From positions 186,001-250,000 of the forward strand of contig CANKZU010000003.1 in assembly GCA_947488615.1 (NCBI GenBank): a stretch of 64,000 nucleotides of DNA. Direction: 5' to 3'. This DNA is from an uncultured Aurantimonas sp. (GTDB lineage: Bacteria; Pseudomonadota; Alphaproteobacteria; Rhizobiales; Rhizobiaceae). Below, in pieces: positions 31,195 through 41,934 of this stretch. Below the pieces are notes generated by a model, which was given only the letters and a program-made list of their open reading frames with translations, was not told the origin of the DNA and made no database searches. Every line of letters starts with the position of its first letter. Position 1 is the stretch's first letter. A program made the position numbers and the translations under genes.

Positions 31195-32571
31195 TCAAAA
31201 AAACTCCAGACTTACCCGGAACAGCTGCTCGACATGACGGACGGCGCTGGCGGTCGCGAATATCACGACGCGGTCCTTCGCCTTGATCTTGGTTTGCCCA
31301 CTGGGTCGGACAAACTCGCCATTGCGATAGATCGCGCCGATCCGCAAGTTCTCCGGCAAATCCAGTTCGCGCAGCGGCTTGCCGACCAGCGGCGAGGTCT
31401 CCAGCGCCTCGGCCTCGATTACTTCCGCCACGCCGTTCTGGATCGAGTGTACCGCGCGGATTCGTCCGCGCCGCACATGCTGCAGAACCCGCGAGATGGT
31501 AACTGACCGCGGATTGATGAAGGCGTCGATTCCCAGCGTTCGGGTGAAACCCTGGTAGTCGGGGTTGTTGAGCAAGGTCAGATTGCCGCCGCAACCGAGC
31601 CGCTTGGCCATGACGCTCGCGAGGATATTGACCTTGTCGTCATTGGTCAGCGCAACCAGCAGATCGCTCTGGTTGATGTCAGCCTCATTGAGGATCACCT
31701 GATCGAGACCACTGCCGTGCAGAACGATGGTTCGCTTCAATGTGTCGGCGATGGTGACCGCACGTTCGTGGTCCGCCTCGATGACACGAACCTTGGCGCC
31801 GAGATTGCGGCGCTCCATCTGCTGCGCGACGTAAAGGCCGATATTACCGCCGCCGACAATGACGATGCGGCCGGCTTCGGGCTCCTCGTGTCCGAAAAGA
31901 CCGAGGGTTCGGCGCACATGGGAACGCTCGGCGACGACATAGGCGATGTCGCCGGCCACCATCTGGTCGTTCGAGGTCGGAATGAACAGCCGATCCCCGC
32001 GCCAGATCCCGACGACGGTTGCCTTCAAATCGGGAAACAGGTCGGTAAGCTGATCGAGCGGCGTGTCGACGACCGGACAATCGTCGCGGCATTCGATCGC
32101 GACCATGGCGATCGTATCGTCGGCAAACCGCACGGCATCCATCGCCCCAGGAAGGGCGATCCGTCGCAGCACCATCTCTCCGACCTCGACCTCCGGTGAG
32201 ATGATGACGTCGATGGGCATGTTGTCGGTCGAGAACAGATCCTGCCAGTGCGAGCGCAAATAGCTCTGGGATCGGATGCGCGCGATCTTGGTCGGAACAT
32301 TGAACAGCGAGTGAGCGACCTGACAGGCCACCATGTTGACCTCATCATGCAGTGCCACCGCGATGATCATGTCCGCCTGCTCGGCGCCGGCCTCGGCCAA
32401 TACGTCCGGGTGAGCCCCGTGGCCGACGAAGCCGCGCGCATCGAGATTGTCGCGGATCGCCTGGACGAGCGAGCGCGACGTGTCGATCACCGACACGTCA
32501 TTGCGTTCGGATGCAAGGCGCTCGGCGATGCCATAGCCGACTTGGCCCGCGCCACAAATCACCACTCTCAT
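31195..32571 (-). CDS. trkA: Trk potassium transporter, NAD-binding regulatory subunit TrkA
   Basis: TrkA is the peripheral cytoplasmic subunit that gates the TrkH/TrkG potassium channel. The 458-residue product is an internal duplication: the first RCK/Rossmann fold begins MRVVICGAGQVGYGIAERL, the second near residue 232 reads IVIVGGGNIGLYVAQQME, and each is followed by a TrkA-C domain (for example DQLTDLFPDLKATVVGIWRG). The trkH/G partner is not in the window. Its place after ntrX is conserved in many Hyphomicrobiales. Confidence 0.96.
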   Translation of the reverse strand: MRVVICGAGQVGYGIAERLASERNDVSVIDTSRSLVQAIRDNLDARGFVGHGAHPDVLAEAGAEQADMIIAVALHDEVNMVACQVAHSLFNVPTKIARIRSQSYLRSHWQDLFSTDNMPIDVIISPEVEVGEMVLRRIALPGAMDAVRFADDTIAMVAIECRDDCPVVDTPLDQLTDLFPDLKATVVGIWRGDRLFIPTSNDQMVAGDIAYVVAERSHVRRTLGLFGHEEPEAGRIVIVGGGNIGLYVAQQMERRNLGAKVRVIEADHERAVTIADTLKRTIVLHGSGLDQVILNEADINQSDLLVALTNDDKVNILASVMAKRLGCGGNLTLLNNPDYQGFTRTLGIDAFINPRSVTISRVLQHVRRGRIRAVHSIQNGVAEVIEAEALETSPLVGKPLRELDLPENLRIGAIYRNGEFVRPSGQTKIKAKDRVVIFATASAVRHVEQLFRVSLEFF

Positions 32572-32748
32572 GGAATGCGCCTCTCTTGCCGACCAGCGAG
32601 CCGATCACCACAGGCGTCCATATCGGCTCGAGAGGTTTTGCGCAAAGGGTGCCGGCTCTGCCGAGGCCTGATCTTGCCTGTCAGCTGCCGTGGGAGAGCG
32701 CGGTGCCCCCTGCCTTCCCTGTCCGTCGCCCCGCGTCGGCCCACGTCG

Positions 32749-34113
32749 TCAGATGCCAAGCGACTTCAACTTACGGTGCAAGGCAGACCGCTCCATGCCG
32801 ACAAACTCCGCCGTGCGGGAAATATTGCCGCCGAAGCGATTGATCTGCGCGACGAGATACTCCTTCTCGAACACTTCGCGCGCGTCGCGCAGCGGCAGGG
32901 CCAGGATCTGGCCATCCGACTGACTGGGCGTGCGTGGCAGCATTTCGCCGACTTCACGCGGCAGCATGTCCGCCGAGATTTCCGTTTCCGCGTCGCCATC
33001 CCTGGACAGGATCATCAGTCGTTCGACATTGTTGCGCAGTTGCCGGACGTTTCCGGGCCAGTCGCTGGACTGCAAGACCGCCATTGCCTCGGGGCTGATG
33101 GCCTTCGGCTTGATGCCGGTCTGCTCGCTGATCTGCGTCATGAAGGCGTCCATGAGCAGCGGAATGTCCTGGCGTCGGTCGGCGAGCGGTGGGACGACGA
33201 TCGGGACCACGGCGAGCCGATGGTAGAGATCCTCGCGGAATATTCCGTCGGCGATCATCGATTCCAGATTCTGCGCGGTCGACGAAATGATCCGGACGTC
33301 GACTTTCACCCGCTTGGACCCGCCGACCCGCTCGAACGTCTGTTCGGTGAGAACGCGCAGGATCTTGTTCTGGGTCTCGCGGGGCATGTCGCCGACCTCG
33401 TCGAGATACAAGACGCCTCCATGGGCCTCCTCGAGCGCCCCGACCTTGCGCTCGACCCCCGGCGGCGTCTCCGTGCCGAAGAGTTCCACTTCCATGCGGT
33501 CGGGCATGATGGCGGCCGCGTTGAGAGCGACGAAGGGTCCGTCGGCGCGGCTCGAGCCGGCGTGGATCGCGCGCGCCACCATTTCCTTGCCGGAACCGGA
33601 GGCGCCAAGGATCATCACTCGGCTGTTGGTCGGGCCGACCCGCTCGATCAGCGTCCGCAACTGATTCATCGGGTGCGACTTGCCGATCAATTCGGCGAAA
33701 TCGGACGAACGTCGGCGCAACTCCGAAACCTCGCGTTTCAGCTTCGAGGTCTCCAGCGCCCGTTCGGCCACCAGGATCAGCCGGTCGGCCTTGAACGGCT
33801 TTTCAATGTAATCGTAGGCGCCGCGGCGGATCGCCGACACGGCCGTCTCGATATTGCCGTGTCCGGAAATCATGACCACCGGAACCTCGGGATGCTGGGC
33901 CTTGATGGCGTCAAGGAGGTCAAGCCCGTCCAGCCGGCTGCCTTGCAGCCAGATATCGAGAAAGATCAGCCGCGGCACCCGGTCGGCAATCGACTGAAGC
34001 GCCGCATCCGAGCCGCCGGCCGTCCGCGTTTCGTGACCCTCGTCCTCGAGAATCCCCGCTACCAGTTCGCGGATGTCGGCTTCGTCATCGACGATCAAGA
34101 TGTCCGATGCCAT
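32749..34113 (-). CDS. ntrX: Nitrogen-related response regulator NtrX
   Basis: NtrX is the response regulator of the NtrY sensor, linked to nitrogen metabolism, respiration and envelope processes in alphaproteobacteria. The 454-residue product has a receiver domain with phosphorylatable Asp53 (LIFLDIWLQG), an AAA+ domain (GASGSGKEMVARAIH, GGVLYLDEVGDMP), and a Fis-type helix-turn-helix (NISRTAEFVGMERSALHRKL). Where NtrC has GAFTGA, this protein reads TETPPGVERKVGA, so it should not activate sigma-54 promoters. The start MASDILIVDDEAD follows AGGTGAG and lies 29 bases inside ntrY. Confidence 0.96.
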   Translation of the reverse strand: MASDILIVDDEADIRELVAGILEDEGHETRTAGGSDAALQSIADRVPRLIFLDIWLQGSRLDGLDLLDAIKAQHPEVPVVMISGHGNIETAVSAIRRGAYDYIEKPFKADRLILVAERALETSKLKREVSELRRRSSDFAELIGKSHPMNQLRTLIERVGPTNSRVMILGASGSGKEMVARAIHAGSSRADGPFVALNAAAIMPDRMEVELFGTETPPGVERKVGALEEAHGGVLYLDEVGDMPRETQNKILRVLTEQTFERVGGSKRVKVDVRIISSTAQNLESMIADGIFREDLYHRLAVVPIVVPPLADRRQDIPLLMDAFMTQISEQTGIKPKAISPEAMAVLQSSDWPGNVRQLRNNVERLMILSRDGDAETEISADMLPREVGEMLPRTPSQSDGQILALPLRDAREVFEKEYLVAQINRFGGNISRTAEFVGMERSALHRKLKSLGI

Positions 34114-36346
34114 CGGTCTCACCTGTCCTTTCTTCCGTCTCTTCTTCGTTCTGCTCGACGGCAGTCTCCATCGCCGGCAAGGTAATACGTACCAATGCGC
34201 CTTGAGGCTGGTCCGGCGCATCGTCGAGGGCGATGGTTCCGCCGTGATCCTCGATAATCTTCCGGACGATCGCCAGGCCGAGCCCCGTACCCTTCTCGCG
34301 TGTCGTCATGTAGGGCTCAAGCAGACGATCTCGATCCTCGCGCGGAAATCCGCGACCGTTGTCGATGATTTCGACGATGTGACGGTCCCGGCCCGGCTCC
34401 GCGCGGATGACGATGCGACCCTCGACATCCTCGGTTGCCTCGAGCGCCTCGACCGCGTTCTTCACCAGATTTCCAAACGCTTGTGACAGCAACCGGATGT
34501 CATAGGAACCGAGCATGGGCTGATCTGGAATATTGGCCTCGAAGGCAATCCCGTGGTCGCCCATTTCGCGCATGAACACCGCCTCGCGCAGCGCTTCGCG
34601 AAGGTCCTTGGCTTCCATCTTCGGCTTCGGCATCCGCGCGAAGGTGGAGAATTCGTCGACCATGCGGCCGATATCGGAGACCTGTCGCACGATCGTTTCG
34701 ATGCACCGGTCGAAGACTTCCCGATCGTCCTCGACGCGTTTGCCGTAGCGGCGCCGGATACGTTCGGCGGACAGCTGGATCGGGGTGAGCGGGTTCTTGA
34801 TCTCATGGGCGATGCGACGCGCGACGTCCGCCCAGGCTGACGAACGTTGGGCCTCGACAAGGTCGGTGATGTCATCGATCGTCACCACGCTCGACTGGGC
34901 CTCCTCCGCTGCCTCGGAGAACGTGATCCGGATCGCCAGGGTCCTTTCTCGGTCTCGGATGCGCAGCTTGACTTCCTCTTGGTACTCCGGCCGCGACGAT
35001 ATCGATGCGGCGCGGTAGATTCGGCCGATGAGCGGAAACATCTCATCGAGATTTCGGCCCACCACCAGCCGCGATTCCACATCGAGAATGCGTTCGGCCG
35101 ACGGGTTGACCATCGTCGCCGTGCCATCTCGTTCGACACCGATCACTCCGACGGTCACGCCCGACAGAACGGCCTCGGTAAAGCGGCGGCGTTCGTCGAT
35201 AACATCCTTGGCGTGAACCAGTTCCGCACGCTGGCTGCGAAGCTGCAGGATCATGTTGTTGAATGTGTTCGCCAGTGATCCGACGTCGCCGTCGGACGCG
35301 CGCACGGGAACCGATATGGACAGATTGCCGTCGCTGACCTCGTCGGCGGCGCCCATCAGCATTCGGATCGGTCGGACGAGCCGGTCGGCGACGCCGATTC
35401 CGGTCCAGATTGCCGACAACAGGACGATCAACGTGATCCCGAGATACAAAAGCGCGAAGGCGACCTGGAGGCCGAAGCGATTGGATTGGAGGCTTGAATA
35501 CTCCGCCGAACGTTCCTCCATCAACCGCAAGGCGGCGATCACCTCCGGATCGACGGCGCGCACGGTGTAGAGATAGACGTTCGCGATCTGCCGCAGCTTG
35601 ATGATTGCGCCAACAAGGTTGGTCACGCCGGGGGGGATAAAGACCAGGTTGCCCTCCGCCGCCTGTTTCAGAGCGTCGTCCGGGGGGATCGGAAGCGGCC
35701 GTTCGACCGCGACGTCAGCCGCCAGGAATGGCGTGCCGTCCGGCCGCAAAAGCTGTGCCCCGAGCAGGGAGCGTCCCTTGGCTTGGTCAGTCATCAGATT
35801 CTGAAAGCCGGTCGGATCGAGGCCGAACAACCGCCGTTGCTGATCCAGGTCGTAGGCCATCGACAGCGTCGAGCCCTGGAGGTTGCGGGCGTTCTCGTTG
35901 ACATAGGCCCGCGCCACGCTGATCGAGGACTCGACGATGGTGCGAGTGCGAATTTCGAACCAGCGATCAAGGCCGAGATCGAGCGTGATCCCGGCCACGA
36001 TCGCCACCAGCAGCGCCGGCAGCGCGGCGACGATGGAAAACAGCAAGACGATGCGAACGTGCAGACGCGACGCGGCCTTCCCCTGCCGTCGCGCCCGGAC
36101 CATGCGCATGACTTCCCGGCCGATCAGAACGCAGAGGATCACAACGAAGGCGCCGTTGACCACCGTCGCGATCGTCACGATCGTGTCGGTCGGCGCGATC
36201 GGCGTCAGTCCCATGAGGACGACGAAGGAAATCGCTCCCGTCACCAGTGCGCCCACGACGGCCAGAAGGCCCGGAACAAGCATGAATCGCCGCCGCTCCA
36301 ACAGGAACGGAACCTCGCTTTCTGATTGCACCGGGTTAGAAGTCAT
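34085..36346 (-). CDS. ntrY: Sensor histidine kinase NtrY
   Basis: NtrY is the membrane kinase partner of NtrX. The 753-residue product has three N-terminal hydrophobic segments (about residues 22-115), a large region facing the periplasm, a fourth segment near residues 295-318 (LLYLGITLIVLLSAIW), then a HAMP domain, PAS domain, dimerisation domain with the H-box IAHEIKNPLTPIQLSAERI, and ATPase motifs NLVKNAVEALE, DNGRGFP and GTGLGLAIVRKI. I chose the ATG (MTSNPVQSE); an in-frame TTG four codons upstream is possible. It overlaps ntrX by 29 bases. Confidence 0.96.
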   Translation of the reverse strand: MTSNPVQSESEVPFLLERRRFMLVPGLLAVVGALVTGAISFVVLMGLTPIAPTDTIVTIATVVNGAFVVILCVLIGREVMRMVRARRQGKAASRLHVRIVLLFSIVAALPALLVAIVAGITLDLGLDRWFEIRTRTIVESSISVARAYVNENARNLQGSTLSMAYDLDQQRRLFGLDPTGFQNLMTDQAKGRSLLGAQLLRPDGTPFLAADVAVERPLPIPPDDALKQAAEGNLVFIPPGVTNLVGAIIKLRQIANVYLYTVRAVDPEVIAALRLMEERSAEYSSLQSNRFGLQVAFALLYLGITLIVLLSAIWTGIGVADRLVRPIRMLMGAADEVSDGNLSISVPVRASDGDVGSLANTFNNMILQLRSQRAELVHAKDVIDERRRFTEAVLSGVTVGVIGVERDGTATMVNPSAERILDVESRLVVGRNLDEMFPLIGRIYRAASISSRPEYQEEVKLRIRDRERTLAIRITFSEAAEEAQSSVVTIDDITDLVEAQRSSAWADVARRIAHEIKNPLTPIQLSAERIRRRYGKRVEDDREVFDRCIETIVRQVSDIGRMVDEFSTFARMPKPKMEAKDLREALREAVFMREMGDHGIAFEANIPDQPMLGSYDIRLLSQAFGNLVKNAVEALEATEDVEGRIVIRAEPGRDRHIVEIIDNGRGFPREDRDRLLEPYMTTREKGTGLGLAIVRKIIEDHGGTIALDDAPDQPQGALVRITLPAMETAVEQNEEETEERTGETDGIGHLDRR

Positions 36347-36426
36347 GATTCGCCGCAAATGATGATCACGTTGCTACTCAGCAACGGATTGTGTCCAATC
36401 TGCAACGAAATACAGCAGATATCCAG

Positions 36427-37872
36427 TTATCTGATCGAGCGGACGACGGAAATATCAAGATCGCGGATTTTCTTGCGCAGGGTATTTCGGTTGACGCCCA
36501 ACAGATCGGCCGCCCGGACCTGATTTCCGCGCGTTGCGGCGAGAGCCGCGGCGATCAGCGGATACTCCACGTCTCGCAAAATCCGTTCATGCAAACCTGG
36601 CGGGGGCAAACCATCCCCGAACGAGGCGAAATAGTCGCCGAGATATCGTTCCACCGCCACGCTGAGATCGATCGGATTGCCGCCATCGCTGTCGATACCC
36701 GGAGAGCTGGGGGCATCATTGGACAATTCGTGTTCGACCAATTCGGCCGATATCTCGTCTTGCGGATAGAGCGCCGACAGGCGGCGAACGAGGTTCTCCA
36801 ACTCACGGACATTGCCGGGCCAAGGGTAGCGGCGCATGACGTCGAGCGCGCCCTGGCTCAGCGTCTTTCGCGGCAGTCCTTCTTTTTCGGCCTGGGCGAA
36901 GAAATGCCTTGCGAGATCGCCAAGATCCTCGATGCGCTCGCGCATCGGTGGCAGCCGCAAAGGCACGACGTTGAGCCGATAGAACAGATCCTCGCGAAAC
37001 AATCCTCGGCCGATCAACTGGCGCAGATCCTTGTTGGTGGCGGCCACGATGCGCACGTCGGTGGCGATCGGCGTGCGCCCTCCGACGACGGTGTATTCGC
37101 CCTGTTGGAGCACCCGCAGAAGTCGGGTCTGCGCTTCCATCGGCATATCGCCAATTTCGTCGAGAAACAGCGTTCCGCCCTCGGCCTGCTCGAAACGGCC
37201 GCTGGTGCGCGCCTGCGCTCCGGTAAAAGCACCCTTCTCATGGCCGAACAGCTCGGATTCGATCAGTTCGCGCGGGATGGCCGCCATGTTGATGGCGACG
37301 AACGGCCCCTTGCGCCGCCGTCCATAATCGTGAAGCGCGCGGGCGACAAGTTCCTTGCCAGTGCCCGATTCCCCTGTGATCGTCACCGTGAGATCGGTCT
37401 GCATCATTCGGGCCAGCGCCCGGTAGATGTCCTGCATCGCCGGCGAACGGCCCACCAGCGGCATGGAATCCTGGAGTTCTTCCGGCGCGCTCGTCTTGGC
37501 CCCGGGCCTTGGCTCGGACAGCGCCCGGCGCACGATCGCGACCAGTTCGGTCAGATCGAAGGGCTTGGGAATGTAGTCATAGGCGCCCTTCTCCGACGCC
37601 TTGATCGCCGTCATGAAGGTGTTCTGGGCGCTCATGACTATCACCGGAAGGTCCGGTCGCGAGTTCTTGATCCGCGGCAGCGTGTCGAAGGCGTTGCCGT
37701 CGGGCATGAGCACGTCGGTGATGACGAGATCGCCCTCACCAGCCGAAATCCACCGCCACAGCGTCGCGATGTTCGAGGTGACGCGCACCTCGAACCCGGC
37801 GCGCATCAGCGCTTGCGAGACCACCGTGCGGATGGCCGAGTCATCGTCGGCGACGAGGATCTGCATACTCAT
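36427..37872 (-). CDS. ntrC: Nitrogen regulation response regulator NtrC
   Basis: NtrC activates sigma-54 promoters under nitrogen limitation, including glnA-type and transport genes. The 481-residue product has receiver Asp53 in [14 protein letters not shown], Walker A GESGTGKE (residues 167-174), the GAFTGA loop (214-219) that contacts sigma-54, Walker [12 protein letters not shown], and a C-terminal Fis helix-turn-helix ([20 protein letters not shown]). It follows ntrB by 10 bases. A sigma-54 promoter likely to be its target lies before glnB in this window. Confidence 0.98.
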   Translation of the reverse strand: MSMQILVADDDSAIRTVVSQALMRAGFEVRVTSNIATLWRWISAGEGDLVITDVLMPDGNAFDTLPRIKNSRPDLPVIVMSAQNTFMTAIKASEKGAYDYIPKPFDLTELVAIVRRALSEPRPGAKTSAPEELQDSMPLVGRSPAMQDIYRALARMMQTDLTVTITGESGTGKELVARALHDYGRRRKGPFVAINMAAIPRELIESELFGHEKGAFTGAQARTSGRFEQAEGGTLFLDEIGDMPMEAQTRLLRVLQQGEYTVVGGRTPIATDVRIVAATNKDLRQLIGRGLFREDLFYRLNVVPLRLPPMRERIEDLGDLARHFFAQAEKEGLPRKTLSQGALDVMRRYPWPGNVRELENLVRRLSALYPQDEISAELVEHELSNDAPSSPGIDSDGGNPIDLSVAVERYLGDYFASFGDGLPPPGLHERILRDVEYPLIAAALAATRGNQVRAADLLGVNRNTLRKKIRDLDISVVRSIR

Positions 37873-37882
37873 TCCCGTGTCC

Positions 37883-39025
37883 TCAGATTTCCGCCCCGAC
37901 AGGCAGACCGTCCTCGTCGGGTTTTCGCGCTTCGCGCCAGGCCGGCATCAGAACGCGGAAGATCGTGTGCCCCGGCTGCGACTCGCATTCGATGACGCCG
38001 CCATGATCGCCGACGATCTTCGCGACCAGGGCAAGTCCGAGTCCGGAACCGCTCGGCTTGGTCGTCACGAAGGGATCGAAGATGTGCTGGCGGATGTCCT
38101 CCGGCACGCCCGCGCCGTTGTCCTCGACGGCGAATTCCAACGGCAGGGTGACGCGGTCCTTGGTGCCGGGAACCGACAGCCGGACGCCGGGCTTGAAGGC
38201 GGTCGAAAGGCGGATTTCGCCGCCATCGCGACCATTCACGGCTTCCGCCGCGTTCTTCAGGAGATTGAGGAAGACCTGCACCAGTTGATCCCGGTTGGCC
38301 AGGACCGACGGCAGCGACGGGTCGTAAAGTTCGGCGATCTTGATATCCCGAGCAAAGCCGCTTTTGCCGAGCATCTTCACATGCTCCAGGACCGAATGAA
38401 TGTTCACCGCCGATCGCTCGATCGGTCGCTGGTCGGAGAACACTTCCATCCGGTCGACCAACTTGACGATCCGATCGCTCTCCTCCTGGATCAGCCGGGT
38501 CAATCCTCGGTCATCGTCGCTGGCCGAAGTGGCCAGAAGTTGCGCCGCGCCCTTGATCCCGGACAGCGGGTTGCGGATTTCATGGGCCAGCATAGCCGCC
38601 AGCCCGGTGACCGAACGGGCGGCGGATCGATGGGTCAGCTGGCGGTCCATCTTCTCGGCAATGGAGCGCAACTGGATCATTACCACGACGAGGTCGGGCT
38701 CGTCCGGCAGGTTCGAGACGTAAAGATCGACCAGCCGTTCACCGCCGAGGCGCGGCGACGAAAGGTCGACGCGATACTCGCTGATCCGCCCCTGCTGCTG
38801 GCGGACCTGCTCGATCAGGGCGAAAAGCGGGCTGTCAACCGGCACGAAGTCCTGGATCCGCCGTTTGGCGAGACTGGCCATGGCGGCCGAAAAGAACTGC
38901 TCGGCATCGGAATTGGCGAACCGGAAATGCCCATCGCGATCGAGGACGACGACGGGATGCGGCAAGGCATTGAGGATGCACGTGTGTTCCGACGCAATGA
39001 CAGGGGAATCGAACGGGATTGTCAC
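37883..39025 (-). CDS. ntrB: Nitrogen regulation sensor kinase NtrB
   Basis: NtrB phosphorylates NtrC when nitrogen is low and is switched to phosphatase by PII. The 380-residue product is soluble: an N-terminal PAS domain ([20 protein letters not shown]), the H-box [20 protein letters not shown] with His148, and ATPase motifs [20 protein letters not shown] and [12 protein letters not shown]. The start is GTG. It lies 3 bases after dusB, the classic nifR3-ntrB-ntrC arrangement. Confidence 0.97.
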   Translation of the reverse strand: MTIPFDSPVIASEHTCILNALPHPVVVLDRDGHFRFANSDAEQFFSAAMASLAKRRIQDFVPVDSPLFALIEQVRQQQGRISEYRVDLSSPRLGGERLVDLYVSNLPDEPDLVVVMIQLRSIAEKMDRQLTHRSAARSVTGLAAMLAHEIRNPLSGIKGAAQLLATSASDDDRGLTRLIQEESDRIVKLVDRMEVFSDQRPIERSAVNIHSVLEHVKMLGKSGFARDIKIAELYDPSLPSVLANRDQLVQVFLNLLKNAAEAVNGRDGGEIRLSTAFKPGVRLSVPGTKDRVTLPLEFAVEDNGAGVPEDIRQHIFDPFVTTKPSGSGLGLALVAKIVGDHGGVIECESQPGHTIFRVLMPAWREARKPDEDGLPVGAEI

Positions 39026-39028
39026 AGG

Positions 39029-40129
39029 TCAGGCCGCATCGCGAAGGAAATCATGCTGGAAGGTCGGCTCCACATCGGACAGGCGAGCGTCGCCAAACAG
39101 ACGCCGCAGGCAGACGACGACGCCCGCCGGCTCACGACCCGCCATGACCGACACTCTATCCGCCGCCGTGATCGGCCCGACGCTTGCGCCGAAACGGTCG
39201 AGGTACCAGCCCAGATGCTTGCGCGCATGGCGGACGCCGACCTTCAAGCCGTAGTGGGCCAGCATCATATCGTAGTGCTCCTCGACGAGATCGAACAGGC
39301 GGATGGCGGACAGGTCCTTCAAGCCGACCCTGCCGACGAGAAGCCCCGGCAGCCACGGCCGTCCCTGCGCCCCGCGACCGACCATGACGGCATCGGCCCG
39401 GCTCGATGCCAGCATCGGTTCCAGTTGATGTGAATGGGTGAGATCGCCATTGGCGACGACCGGCACGGTGACCGCGTCCCGCACCGCCGCGATCGCCGGC
39501 CAGTCGGCTTTTCCCTCATAGAAATCGGCGCGGGTCCGCCCATGCACGGTGATCATCCGCACGCCCGCCGCCTCGGCCCTCGCTGCAAGTTCGGGAGCGT
39601 TGATCGAGGCGCGATCCCAACCGAGCCGCAGCTTCAGCGTCACCGGAATATCGCCGGCGCCGGCGACGGTCGCGTCAATGATTCGCAACGCGAGATCAGG
39701 TTCGCGCATCAGTGCCGAGCCGGACAATCCGCCGACGACTTTTTTCGCCGGACATCCCATGTTGATGTCGACGATGTCGGCGCCGAGGTCCGCCAGCCGT
39801 TCGGCCGCCTGGCGCATCCACCTCGGATCGCGGCCGGCGAGCTGAACGGCATGGGTGCCAGATCCGTCCCGCATCGCACGCATCGCACTCGCGTCGCAAC
39901 CTTTGACGAATTCGCCGCTGGCGACCATTTCGGATACAACCAGCCCGGCGCCGAATCGGCGCGCGAGACGACGAAACGCAACGTCGGAAATGCCTGACAA
40001 AGGCGCCAGGAAGACGCGGTTATCCAGGCGGTTCGGCCCAACCGACAGCGGTTGATCGACACCGCGCGGGGTGGCTCGCGAAGCGCCGGTTTCGGAGCTC
40101 TTTCCAGGATGTGTCGATTCTCGCATCAT
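39029..40129 (-). CDS. dusB: tRNA-dihydrouridine synthase (NifR3/DusB)
   Basis: DusB reduces specific uridines in the tRNA D-loop using FMN and NADPH. The 366-residue product has VFLAPLSGISDVAFRRLARR, QLAGRDP, the catalytic Cys in VDINMGCPAKKVVGG, VTLKLRLGWD, ITVHGRTRADFYEG, PVVANGDL and VGRGAQGRPWL. The start is one of two tandem ATG codons; a further in-frame start lies 12 codons upstream. It heads the dusB-ntrB-ntrC operon and is divergent from ispDF with about 100 bases between them. Confidence 0.96.
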   Translation of the reverse strand: MMRESTHPGKSSETGASRATPRGVDQPLSVGPNRLDNRVFLAPLSGISDVAFRRLARRFGAGLVVSEMVASGEFVKGCDASAMRAMRDGSGTHAVQLAGRDPRWMRQAAERLADLGADIVDINMGCPAKKVVGGLSGSALMREPDLALRIIDATVAGAGDIPVTLKLRLGWDRASINAPELAARAEAAGVRMITVHGRTRADFYEGKADWPAIAAVRDAVTVPVVANGDLTHSHQLEPMLASSRADAVMVGRGAQGRPWLPGLLVGRVGLKDLSAIRLFDLVEEHYDMMLAHYGLKVGVRHARKHLGWYLDRFGASVGPITAADRVSVMAGREPAGVVVCLRRLFGDARLSDVEPTFQHDFLRDAA

Positions 40130-40234
40130 TAGGCTGCACTTTATCGAGGCGTGCTCAAATGACAAGCATGTTGCACTTGCGAAGTCATTCGCATCCGTGA
40201 TTCAGACTGGGAACACAAGGGAGGAATGGCCAGA

Positions 40235-41428
40235 ATGAAACCCACTGTCGCGGCGATCGTCGTCGCCGCGGGGCGCGGCGAACGGGCCGGCCAATCCCAT
40301 GAAGGGCCGAAACAATATCGCTGCATCGCGGGACGGTCCATTCTGGCTCGGACCCTCGATAATCTCCGTTCGCATCCGGCCATTGACCGCCTGGTTCTGG
40401 TCATCCACCCCGATGACAGAGACCTGCTGCGTAAAGCCCTTGGGAGCGATGCCGACGACGACCTGCAAGTCGTCACCGGCGGTCCGACCCGCCAGGAATC
40501 GGTCCGTCTTGGACTGGCTGCCCTGGCCGAGACGCCGCCGGATCGCGTCGTCATCCACGACGCCGTGCGCCCCTTCATCGACGCGGCGCTGATCGATCGG
40601 ACGCTGGCGGCTCTCTGCGATACCGCCGGGGCCATCCCGGCGCTGCCCGTAGCGGACACGCTGAAACGTTGCGCCGAGGCCGGGCTGATCGCTACGACGG
40701 TCGACCGGCGGCAACTGTTTGCCGCACAGACGCCGCAGGGATTCCCCTTCGTCCCGATCCGCGACGCGCACGACCAAGCCGCCCGCTCCGGCCGGACCGA
40801 TTTCACCGACGACGCCTCGATCGCAGAATGGGCCGGGCTTGCCGTGCGGCTCGTCGACGGCTCGCCCGACAATGTGAAACTGACGACCGCGCGTGATATC
40901 GCCTCGGCAGACGAACGATTGAGGAGAGCCCCGGGCATGATCGATGTCAGAACCGGCAATGGCTATGACGTCCACCAGCTGGTCGATGGTGACCACGTCA
41001 CCTTGTGCGGCGTGCGGATCGCCCATGATCGCGCGCTGTCCGGACATTCCGATGCCGATGTCGGGCTGCACGCGCTCACCGACGCCTTGCTCGCCACCTG
41101 CGGGGCGGGCGACATCGGCGACCATTTCCCGCCGAGCGATCCGCAATGGCGAGGCGCGCCGTCGCATCTCTTCGTGGCGAAGGCTGTGGAGATCGTGCGC
41201 GCGAAAGGGGGACGGATCATGAATGCCGATGTGTCGCTGATCTGCGAGGCGCCGAAGATCGCGCCGCATCGCGAGACGATGCGGCAGACGATCGCGGAGA
41301 TAGCCAGAATCGACCTCGACCGGGTTTCGGTCAAGGCGACCACCAACGAAACCATCGGCTTCGTCGGGCGACAGGAGGGCATCGCGGCGATCGCCACGGC
41401 GAGCGTCGCTTATGGAGACAGCGCGTGA
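40235..41428 (+). CDS. ispDF: Bifunctional IspD/IspF (MEP pathway)
   Basis: A fusion of CDP-methylerythritol synthase (IspD) and MEcPP synthase (IspF), steps 3 and 5 of isoprenoid synthesis. Residues 1-230 are Isp[37 protein letters not shown] and [10 protein letters not shown]. Residues 237-397 are Isp[13 protein letters not shown] with metal-binding Asp and His, [18 protein letters not shown] and [15 protein letters not shown]. The fusion is normal in alphaproteobacteria. The second of two close ATG codons is better placed behind GGGAGGA. It overlaps pncC by 4 bases (GTGA). Confidence 0.96.
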   Translation: MKPTVAAIVVAAGRGERAGQSHEGPKQYRCIAGRSILARTLDNLRSHPAIDRLVLVIHPDDRDLLRKALGSDADDDLQVVTGGPTRQESVRLGLAALAETPPDRVVIHDAVRPFIDAALIDRTLAALCDTAGAIPALPVADTLKRCAEAGLIATTVDRRQLFAAQTPQGFPFVPIRDAHDQAARSGRTDFTDDASIAEWAGLAVRLVDGSPDNVKLTTARDIASADERLRRAPGMIDVRTGNGYDVHQLVDGDHVTLCGVRIAHDRALSGHSDADVGLHALTDALLATCGAGDIGDHFPPSDPQWRGAPSHLFVAKAVEIVRAKGGRIMNADVSLICEAPKIAPHRETMRQTIAEIARIDLDRVSVKATTNETIGFVGRQEGIAAIATASVAYGDSA

Positions 41429-41934
41429 CGGAGAATGCCGGCGAGATCGCAGGCAAGGCGCAACGGATCATCGAGGCCTACACCGCGCTTGGCCTGAAGA
41501 TCGTCACCGCCGAGTCCTGCACGGGCGGGATGATCGCGGCCGTCCTGACGGATATCGCCGGGTCTTCGGCTGTCCTCGACCGCGGGTTCGTGACTTATTC
41601 GAACGAGGCCAAAATCGCGATGATCGGTATTGATCCGGCCAGTCTGACGGCCGACGGCGCGGTGTCTGAAACCGTCGCGCGGCAGATGGCCGAGGGCGCC
41701 TTGCGGGCCTCGAACGCGGATGTCGCCATATCGGTCACCGGCATCGCCGGCCCAGATGGCGGTTCGGCAGCAAAACCCGTCGGCCTGGTGCATTTCGCAT
41801 GCTCGGGCAACGGTATGACACGACACCTCGAAAAACGCTTCGGTGACCTCGGCCGTTCTGCCATCCGAGATGCCAGCGTCAGCGTCGCGCTCGATCTGTT
41901 ACTGGAAGCGACGGAATCTCAGCCGGCCTGCTGA
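41425..41934 (+). CDS. pncC: Nicotinamide-nucleotide amidohydrolase (CinA C-terminal domain protein)
   Basis: PncC deamidates nicotinamide mononucleotide for NAD recycling. The 169-residue product is a stand-alone CinA C-terminal domain with [20 protein letters not shown] (catalytic Ser-x-Thr region), [10 protein letters not shown] and [19 protein letters not shown]. The start is GTG overlapping the ispDF stop (GTGA) and preceded by GGAG. The last 16 bases overlap the convergent Coq10-like gene. Confidence 0.92.
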   Translation: MTENAGEIAGKAQRIIEAYTALGLKIVTAESCTGGMIAAVLTDIAGSSAVLDRGFVTYSNEAKIAMIGIDPASLTADGAVSETVARQMAEGALRASNADVAISVTGIAGPDGGSAAKPVGLVHFACSGNGMTRHLEKRFGDLGRSAIRDASVSVALDLLLEATESQPAC

